This document shows positions 58,646-64,000 of a DNA stretch of 64,000 nt, piece by piece; the first letter of the stretch is position 1, and every line of letters starts with the position of its first letter. The translations under genes were made by a program, and so were the position numbers. This stretch comes from Oscillatoria sp. FACHB-1407 (GTDB lineage: Bacteria; Cyanobacteriota; Cyanobacteriia; Elainellales; Elainellaceae). The notes beneath the pieces are model-generated. The model made no database searches and was not told where the DNA came from. It was given only the letters and a program-made list of their open reading frames with translations. Where the stretch lies: positions 88,951-152,950 of the forward strand of contig NZ_JACJSA010000021.1 of NCBI RefSeq assembly GCF_014697545.1, in the 5' to 3' direction.

Positions 58646-60460
58646 ATGGCAACGTTTCGAGATATAGTTCGCTATTTTTGGGCATACCGAGCGATCGCCC
58701 TGTTGAGTATCGCCGCCAGTAGTTTATTTGAAATCATCGATCTGATCGTCCCTTATGCGATCGGGCAAATTTTGAATGTCGTCTCCAATCAACCCGTTGA
58801 TGGGGTATTGCAATACCTGACCAATGGCGTTGCGGCTCTGCTGCATGTGGAATCGGGGCGATCGCTTTCAATTGCCGTGTTGCTGGGTCTCATCTTTATC
58901 GTCACCGTCGTTCGTGCTCCCATCCAACCGTGGATTGGAGTTTGGTTTCACTGGGATATCGCCCTGCGTGCCCGTCGTGACCATACCGGACGGACGATCG
59001 CCAAAATTTTGACCCTGCCGTTGGAGTTTTACGACGAGAACAACCCCGGTCGGATTGCCGGACGGGTGGCTAGAGGGTTGTCAAACCACACCTGGACGTA
59101 TCCTGAAATCGCTGGACAGTTGTTTCCTAAAATCTTCCGCATTCTCGGCATTTTCGTCGTGATCTGGTTAATCGAATGGCGCATTGCCCTGCTGTTTTTA
59201 GCATCCTTCGCCTTTATTCTCACGTTCACCTTGCGGAAGCTAAAACACCTGACCGACAAGGAAGAAGTGCTCGATCGCTATATGGAAAACACCGAGAGCC
59301 GCACCTCGGAAATCATCACCAACATCAAAACTGTCAAAGCGTTTGCCACGGAAACCGCCGAACTCAAGCGGCAACAACAGCGGCTTCAGCGCGAGTTTAC
59401 CTTTGTCGATTACCGCATTCACCGGGGTTACGTGATGCTGTTTACCTGGCAACGCACGTTTATTCAAGCTTGCGTGTTCGGCATTTTGGGACTGACGCTG
59501 TGGGCAACCCTGAGCGGTCAGATCTCACTGGGGCATTTCATCACGACGCTCACCGTGTCCAGTATGGCGTACTCTGAGCTAGAGCCGATCAGTGCTCTGG
59601 CAGAAGTCTTTGCCCGTCGCTATGCCTCGATGTTGCGGTTCCACGAGTTCATGCAGTTGCCCAGTGGCACCGATGCTGCTGTGCTCGACCATCCAGAGGG
59701 AACACCGCAGTATCAATTCACCGGAAAAGTGCATTTTGAGAACCTTAGCTTTGGTTACGATCGCGATCGCCCCGTCCTACAAAACATCAACCTGTTGATT
59801 GAGCCTAACCAAACGGTGGCACTGGTGGGTCGATCCGGTTCCGGTAAATCAACGCTGGTAAAACTGCTGTTCCGCTACTTTGAGCCGCAGTCAGGACGCA
59901 TCCTCATGGATGGGCAGGATGTGCGATCGCTGGATGTGACGGGTTATCGTCGGCGATTGGCGATCGTCCACCAGGAAGTAGACGTGTTTAACGGCACGCT
60001 GCTCGACAACCTCACCTACGGCAACCCCCACGCCACTCCAGAGGAAATCGAGTCTGCCTGTGCGATCGCCCGTGTGGATGAGTTCGTTCGTCTGTTGCCC
60101 CAGGGCTATAAAACCATCGTCGGGGAACGGGGGGTGCGCCTTTCTGGCGGTCAGCGACAGCGATTGGGCATTGCCCGCGCCCTGTTGGTGAATCCGGATG
60201 TGCTGGTGTTTGACGAAGCCACCTCTAGCCTTGACTACGAATCGGAGCGATCGATTCAACTGGCGATGCGGAGCATTCTCGGCACGCGCACAACCATCAT
60301 CATCGCTCACCGACTCAGCACCGTTCGAGAAGCTGACAAAATCGTGGTGCTCGACAAAGGGCACATCCTGGAAGTCGGTAGCCACGAAGAGTTGCTGGCG
60401 CATGGCGGCATCTATCACCGTCTACACGCCTTGCAGGAAACAGGTGAGTTGCTGGGATGA
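58646..60460 (+). CDS. ABC exporter (fused permease-ATPase)
   Basis: The 604-residue protein has six membrane helices in about 1-330, then a nucleotide-binding domain. Walker A is ALVGRSGSGKSTLVKLLF, the signature LSGGQRQRLGIARALL, Walker B VLVFDEATSSLD and the H-loop IIIAHRLSTVREAD. The type is MsbA/LmrA-like half exporter. It has no N-terminal C39 peptidase or CLD domain, so it is not the standard type I protein exporter for the RTX proteins nearby; a lipid, drug or peptide substrate is equally likely. Confidence 0.93.
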   Translation: MATFRDIVRYFWAYRAIALLSIAASSLFEIIDLIVPYAIGQILNVVSNQPVDGVLQYLTNGVAALLHVESGRSLSIAVLLGLIFIVTVVRAPIQPWIGVWFHWDIALRARRDHTGRTIAKILTLPLEFYDENNPGRIAGRVARGLSNHTWTYPEIAGQLFPKIFRILGIFVVIWLIEWRIALLFLASFAFILTFTLRKLKHLTDKEEVLDRYMENTESRTSEIITNIKTVKAFATETAELKRQQQRLQREFTFVDYRIHRGYVMLFTWQRTFIQACVFGILGLTLWATLSGQISLGHFITTLTVSSMAYSELEPISALAEVFARRYASMLRFHEFMQLPSGTDAAVLDHPEGTPQYQFTGKVHFENLSFGYDRDRPVLQNINLLIEPNQTVALVGRSGSGKSTLVKLLFRYFEPQSGRILMDGQDVRSLDVTGYRRRLAIVHQEVDVFNGTLLDNLTYGNPHATPEEIESACAIARVDEFVRLLPQGYKTIVGERGVRLSGGQRQRLGIARALLVNPDVLVFDEATSSLDYESERSIQLAMRSILGTRTTIIIAHRLSTVREADKIVVLDKGHILEVGSHEELLAHGGIYHRLHALQETGELLG

Positions 60461-60582
60461 TGGTAAGGGAGTGATGGGGTAAGGGGGTGACAGAGTCATT
60501 CATCATTCGTCTGCTACTCCCCACTCCCCTTCCAGTGAACTTCTACAAAATTCGTTCAAGTTTTTCTGTAAAACAACCTGAA

Positions 60583-60612
60583 TTGATCCACACCCTGTGT
60601 TAACATTATTAA
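60583..60612 (+). promoter_or_regulatory. Possible promoter of tRNA-Tyr
   Basis: TTGATC and, 18 bp further, TATTAA lie about 15-40 bp ahead of the tRNA. The match to the consensus is moderate and read by eye only. Confidence 0.3.
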
Positions 60613-60625
60613 TCGTGGATAAGGC

Positions 60626-60707
60626 GGGTCGGTGCCCGAGTGGTTAATGGGGGCGGACTGTAAATCCGCTGGCTACGCCTACGCTGGTTCAAATCCAGCC
60701 CGGCCCA
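60626..60707 (+). tRNA. trnY: tRNA-Tyr (GTA)
   Basis: An 82-nt class II tRNA. Acceptor stem GGGTCGG/CCGGCCC (one G-T pair) with discriminator A; anticodon arm GCGGA-CTGTAAA-TCCGC with GTA at 60660-60662; long variable arm (TGGCTACGCCTACG region); T-arm GCTGG-TTCAAAT-CCAGC. CCA is not encoded. tRNA-Thr follows at 84 bp on the same strand. Confidence 0.95.
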
Positions 60708-60791
60708 TCCACGCGAGTGTCGTGAATTTTGAATTTTGAGTGGTTTATCCTTACTCAAAATTCAAAGTTCAACACTCAAAGCTAATCAGTT

Positions 60792-60863
60792 GCCCGTGTG
60801 GCTCAGTGGTAGAGCACACCCTTGGTAAGGGTGAGGTCACGAGTTCAATCCTCGTCACGGGCT
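60792..60863 (+). tRNA. trnT: tRNA-Thr (GGT)
   Basis: A 72-nt tRNA with acceptor stem GCCCGTG/CACGGGC, D-arm GGCTCAGTGGTAGAGC, anticodon arm ACCCT-TGGTAAG-GGT with GGT, and T-arm CGAGTTCAATCCTCG. CCA is not encoded. Confidence 0.95.
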
Positions 60864-61121
60864 TAGTCATACATTTGTTATTCATGCATTCAATCTACTC
60901 AGATGGCATCTTCGAGCGATCGCCCCTTGGAGAAATCAGGTATTCCCTTTTGTCGTTAACTTTTCACTGTAAAGTTTCAGTAAAGTAAATCCAGCTTGAG
61001 TTAAAGACTCTATCAAGTTTTCATATTTTTAGAGCAAATTGTGATTGCACAAACCCCTAGATTTCTAAATTTCGTACCAGAATGAGCACCGTTTGACACT
61101 TCATCAATTGGTGCTTCTCGA

Positions 61122-62213
61122 ATGAAAAAATCGTTTTTAGGTCTTTCCGCTGCCACCAGTTTGGGTGTCCTTGCTTCGTTTGGCATCGGTGTACCTCAAG
61201 CTGATGCTGCTCTGCTAGTCGGTAATACGCGGGGCAATAATGTCCTTATTTTTGATGAACGCAGTGGTACTTTTGGGGGTGAATTCATTCCCGCAGGCAC
61301 AGGTGGGTTGCAAGATCCGGATGACCTGACCTTCGGTCCAGATGGCAATTTATACATCACGAGTGGGAGTGCAACTTCTGGTGCAATTCTCAAGTTTGAT
61401 GGCGAAACGGGTGAGTTTTTAGGCAGATTTGACCAAGGGGGAACACTGCTTCGTCCCTATGGTTTAGCGTTTGGTCCCGACAACAAGGTCTATGTCAGTA
61501 GCTTTCTCACAGACGAAATTCTGCGGTATGACGCGGTGACTGGAGAGTTTATTGATGTATTTGCATCCGGTGCAGGCACGGTTAATGGGTTAAACGGTCC
61601 CAATGACCTGCTGTTTGGAGCAGATGGTAGTCTCTTTGTCACTACTCAGGGCAGCGTGAGAGGGAGCTTCAGTGTCTTTTATGAAAGCCAGGTGTTGAAA
61701 TATGACATTGCTACAGGGGCATCTAGCGTGTTTGTGCCACAGCCCGAACCATCCCCAGAGAGTTTTGGCTTTGTCAGCTTCTTAGGGCTCACTTTTGGTC
61801 CCGATGGTGATCTGTTTACCAGCGATTTTGCCAATGGCATTCGTCGTTACGATGAAATCACAGGTGAGCTAATAGACACGATTTCAACCAACTATACGGG
61901 TACGATTCCCAGTAACAACTTCATTGGTAATTTGACCTTTGACCCAAACAACATTCTCTATTCCGTTGGGTTTGACTTCACTCAAGGTAATCAGGGAGCT
62001 ATTTTGCGCTTTGATGGCGAAACAGGAGATCCGCTACCATCCGATGGGCAGAGCAGTTCTGTCTTTGTGCCAACCAACCCTCTGTTAAGACGACCCATCG
62101 GGATTGCCTATTCACCTATTGTTGTTCCTGAGCCAGGACTGGCGATCGCCCTTCTGGTTTTGGGTGCGGCAGGGGTTGCATCCCGAACTAAACGCGATCG
62201 CTCTAACTCTTAA
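61122..62213 (+). CDS. PEP-CTERM sorted NHL/SMP-30-like propeller protein
   Basis: The 363-residue protein starts with a signal peptide (MKKSFLGLSAATSLGVLASF, cleavage near ADA). The body is a propeller with NHL-like repeats: LQDPDDLTFGPDGNLYITSG, LRPYGLAFGPDNKVYVSSF, NGPNDLLFGADGSLFVTTQG and FLGLTFGPDGDLFTSDF. The C-terminus is a PEP-CTERM signal: VVPEPGLAIALLVLGAAGVA and a basic tail RTKRDRSNS. Family knowledge: such proteins are cleaved by an exosortase and placed at the surface or in the extracellular matrix. No exosortase is in the window. Confidence 0.93.
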   Translation: MKKSFLGLSAATSLGVLASFGIGVPQADAALLVGNTRGNNVLIFDERSGTFGGEFIPAGTGGLQDPDDLTFGPDGNLYITSGSATSGAILKFDGETGEFLGRFDQGGTLLRPYGLAFGPDNKVYVSSFLTDEILRYDAVTGEFIDVFASGAGTVNGLNGPNDLLFGADGSLFVTTQGSVRGSFSVFYESQVLKYDIATGASSVFVPQPEPSPESFGFVSFLGLTFGPDGDLFTSDFANGIRRYDEITGELIDTISTNYTGTIPSNNFIGNLTFDPNNILYSVGFDFTQGNQGAILRFDGETGDPLPSDGQSSSVFVPTNPLLRRPIGIAYSPIVVPEPGLAIALLVLGAAGVASRTKRDRSNS

Positions 62214-62264
62214 ATCGAGTTTTGCTTGATGCTTAATCCCTGGAATCTTGAAGATTTCGGGGAT

Positions 62265-62492
62265 TATAGCCGCAGCCACATTTGATGGGGCGGAGGCGAG
62301 TCAGAAAGCTACCTGGAATCAGGGTTTGAGTTGTAGCCTTTGTCCTAAGTTCTGTGATTCACAGATAGGGTTTGGAAATAAAACCAGGGGGGGTATGGGA
62401 GCTTCGCCCCCAGTCAGGGGTTCCACCCCTGCACCCCGAATTCCCACCCCTATTTACGACGAGTTGTACTAAGCTTTCTGACCAAAGCTATA
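62265..62492. mobile_element. Family B element, copy 4, interrupted by family A
   Basis: In inverse orientation: TATAGCCGCAGCC...CCTTTGTCCTAA, then the A insert, then TAAGCTTTCTGACCAAAGCTATA. Length 228 bp = 104 bp (as copy B3) + 121 bp (element A) + 3 bp (repeated TAA). It is the clearest case of one element inserted into another in this window. Confidence 0.8.
62349..62469. mobile_element. MITE-like element, family A copy 3 (121 bp)
   Basis: Starts GTTCTGTGATTCACAGATAGGG and ends CCCCTATTTACGACGAGTTGTAC, flanked by TAA on both sides. It is very close to copy 1 at 8460. Confidence 0.8.
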
Positions 62493-62622
62493 TCCCTGGT
62501 TTTGCATCTAAAGGATTAACCAAAGCATTTCAACCAGAAAGTGTGATCCAATGGAAATTATTTTTTGTAGATCTTTGATTATTTCTAAGTCAGAATGAAT
62601 TGGTGAATTGAGGGATGATTGA

Positions 62623-63096
62623 ATGAGCCAGTTTTTGACTGATGCTACCGCAGTAGCTGTTATGACCGGAGCGACTGCACTCTTAGCAGGTCTTGTTAGC
62701 TCTACCCCTCAAGACTCTTCTGCGAGATACCAGTGTGATCAACTCATAGAAGTGGCTAACAGAGCAGTAACTGAGGTGCAAGCCATTGTAACTAATGCTG
62801 ACCCCCAAGATATCAACGCAATGACGCAAATCGCAGAAGTCGCAGAACAAGCTAGAGAATCAATGGAAGCTCTAGAACTTCCTGATGAGACTCTGCAAGG
62901 GTTGCAGCAACGGTTTGTGACAATGTATAGCGAGACAGGTTCGGCATCTCGTGCTCTTGCAACTGCTGTGAATGCCAACAACAATCAAGATGCAGAAAAC
63001 GCTTATCAAGCTCTAAGAAGTGCCACCGATGCTGAAGCTCCTTTAGTTCGAGATGTGAATGCATATTGTGATGCATTCCCTGCAACTGATTCTTAA
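62623..63096 (+). CDS. Helical protein with hydrophobic N-terminus, unknown function
   Basis: 157 residues. Residues about 8-27 (TAVAVMTGATALLAGLVSST) are hydrophobic and may be an uncleaved signal or anchor; the rest is acidic and helical (CDQLIEVANRAVTEVQAIV, MTQIAEVAEQARESMEALEL, NNNQDAENAYQALRSATDAE). Two Cys (near 38 and near the C-terminus, AYCDAFPATDS) could pair if exported. It resembles small periplasmic helical proteins in style, but no family is recognised. Confidence 0.75.
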   Translation: MSQFLTDATAVAVMTGATALLAGLVSSTPQDSSARYQCDQLIEVANRAVTEVQAIVTNADPQDINAMTQIAEVAEQARESMEALELPDETLQGLQQRFVTMYSETGSASRALATAVNANNNQDAENAYQALRSATDAEAPLVRDVNAYCDAFPATDS

Positions 63097-63220
63097 ATGA
63101 TGTATTAAACGAGTCTTAAATGAAGCGATAGCTCTGAAAGAGGCGATCGCTTATTCTGTGGGTGACGGTAAGGTAGAAGAGAAGAAGCATAGGGGAGCTA
63201 ACAGCAGGAGGACGTGCAAT

Positions 63221-63511
63221 ATGAATGTATATGAGCGTCTAAAGGCAAAGCGAGAAGAGATTTTAGGCACAGCGGCAAAGCATGGTGCTTACAATGTCCG
63301 TGTTTTTGGCTCAGTCGCACGAGGAGAAGCCGACTCAGCAAGTGACGTTGATTTCCTGGTAGATATGGAGTCAGGACGCAGCTTGCTTGACCTCGGCGGA
63401 TTGCTGATGGAATTGCAAGAGTTATTAGGTTGTGAGGTCGATGTTGTCACCGAAAAGGGACTACGCCAAAGAATCCGTGAACGAGTCCTTAATGAAGCGA
63501 TACCCCTATGA
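63221..63511 (+). CDS. mntA: MNT-type nucleotidyltransferase antitoxin
   Basis: ATG 63221 is fixed by GGAGG 8 nt upstream; the frame is open further. The 96-residue protein is a minimal nucleotidyltransferase with [20 protein letters not shown]: GSxxRG and the Asp pair DVD for metal binding. In MntA/HepT modules it inactivates the HepT toxin by adding AMP groups. Its stop overlaps the start of hepT (ATGA). The antitoxin seems intact, while its partner is broken. Confidence 0.9.
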   Translation: MNVYERLKAKREEILGTAAKHGAYNVRVFGSVARGEADSASDVDFLVDMESGRSLLDLGGLLMELQELLGCEVDVVTEKGLRQRIRERVLNEAIPL

Positions 63512-63830
63512 GAGACGATCGCGAAAAGCTGCAAGACATTCTGGAGGCAATTGAACGCATCGATCGCTACGCTGTACAGGGAAGACAGGCATTTGAGCAA
63601 AACAAACATGGTTCATTCAAAACTTCAAATCATTGGTGAAGCATCTCGTGCCCTCTCTTCAACGATTAGAGATCAACATCCAGAAATACCCTGGACAAAG
63701 ATGATCGGAATGCGAAACATTTTGACTCACAACTATTTTGAGATTGACTTTAGATATCGTTTGGGCTGTTGTAGAGCAAGAGCTACCAAATCTCAAGCAA
63801 GAGATAGAAGCTATTCTGCGATCGCTCTAG
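63508..63830 (+). pseudogene. hepT: HepT (HEPN) toxin, broken by frameshifts
   Basis: The start [20 protein letters not shown] is typical of HepT and overlaps mntA. The frame breaks near 63600 after FEQN, where about five codons seem missing, and the homology goes on in the next frame (MVHSKLQIIGEASRAL, MRNILTHNYFEID with the HEPN RNxxxH motif). Near 63745 it shifts again: GACTTTAGATATC reads as D-F-R-Y, whereas deleting one T restores LDIVWAVVEQELPNLKQEIE up to the TAG at 63830. No uninterrupted product can be made unless shifting occurs. Sequencing errors at two sites are the alternative. Confidence 0.85.
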
Positions 63831-63854
63831 ACGTTTGTAGCGATCGCCCAAAAA

Positions 63855-63887
63855 AGATCTCCAACTTCTTGAAGAAGTTGGAGATCT
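63855..63887. repeat. 33-bp AGATCT hairpin, family F copy 3
   Basis: A perfect palindrome of 16-bp arms AGATCTCCAACTTCTT around a central G. It follows the hepT remnant by 24 bp. Confidence 0.8.
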
Positions 63888-63973
63888 AGTTCTTTTAACG
63901 GGATTGTAAATTAGATTGTGTCAAAGGTCAGAAATGAGATCTAATGAACTACTAGACCCGAGACACTCGTACT

Positions 63974-64000
63974 ATGACTTTTCGACCTGAACTCCTCGAT
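63974..64000 (+). CDS. Possible gene start cut by the right edge
   Basis: ATG 63974 opens the frame MTFRPELLD up to the window edge. Nine codons are too few to assign a family or even to be sure that it is a gene. Confidence 0.2.

Larger units (their letters stand above)
62214..62622. other. Intergenic region with nested elements
   Basis: Contains family B copy 4 (62265-62492) with family A copy 3 inside. Frames at 62248-62578 lie within the repeats. Confidence 0.7.

Noticed and set aside
58646..60460. ABC exporter as the type I exporter of the nearby RTX protein
   Set aside because: It lacks a C39 or CLD domain, and no membrane-fusion protein gene is adjacent.
63974..64000. Start of a transposase gene at the right edge
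   Set aside because: The nine visible codons faintly recall some transposase N-termini, but this is far too short to support a call.

Overview
The window comes from a cyanobacterium, most likely a filamentous one. The evidence is a phycobilisome core-membrane linker (ApcE) with four linker repeats, very many copies of the GCGATCGC palindrome (HIP1), DUF3038, DUF4335, DUF3727 and YlqD families, a GUN4 domain, caspase-like proteins, RTX and PEP-CTERM surface proteins, and many small palindromic or MITE-like repeats between genes. The exact genus cannot be read from the sequence. No plasmid, phage or complete transposase gene is visible, so this looks like ordinary chromosome.

Layout. 1-7.4 kb: a signalling and proteolysis cluster, made of a caspase-like membrane protein cut by the left edge, a trypsin-like protease with an FHA domain, a transmembrane Ser/Thr kinase and a secreted WD40 propeller. 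7.7-14.5 kb: a membrane protein, a small monooxygenase-fold protein, a methyltransferase, a GNAT acetyltransferase, proB (with a 182-bp heptamer tandem repeat upstream), yqeG, mltG and a DUF3727 gene. 14.5-21 kb: an RTX-type protein and apcE. 21.4-33.2 kb: YlqD, an acyl-activating enzyme, DUF427, the DUF3038/DUF4335 pair, a TolB-like protein, an OmpA-like protein, fmt, a cyclic-nucleotide-binding protein and a RarA ATPase fused to a methyltransferase-like domain. 33.7-45.4 kb: a glycosyltransferase, a glycogen-debranching-type enzyme, a large FG-GAP/RTX protein, a polysaccharide export protein, a coiled-coil protein and two small genes. 45.6-52.2 kb: acnB, gmd, fcl and 5-formyl-THF cyclo-ligase. 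52.3-64 kb: two tandem membrane paralogues, a caspase-GUN4 fusion, another RTX protein, an ABC exporter, tRNA-Tyr and tRNA-Thr, a PEP-CTERM protein, a helical protein, and an mntA/hepT toxin-antitoxin pair in which hepT is broken by frameshifts.

How the genes fit together. gmd and fcl make GDP-L-fucose; with the export protein and the GT4 enzyme they point to a fucose-containing exopolysaccharide, although these genes are scattered. Three calcium-binding-repeat proteins and one PEP-CTERM protein point to an elaborate cell surface, but neither their type I secretion machinery nor an exosortase lies in the window. Two caspase-like proteins about 52 kb apart keep aligned His80 and Cys134 positions and both carry an EF-hand-like loop, but differ in C-terminal output (membrane anchor versus GUN4 domain).

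At least six families of short non-coding repeats fill the intergenic regions. One 121-bp element sits inside a 104-bp element of another family, and the lengths add up exactly if a 3-bp target duplication is assumed. This is the clearest unusual structure in the window, alongside the caspase-GUN4 fusion and the kinase/FHA-protease cluster.
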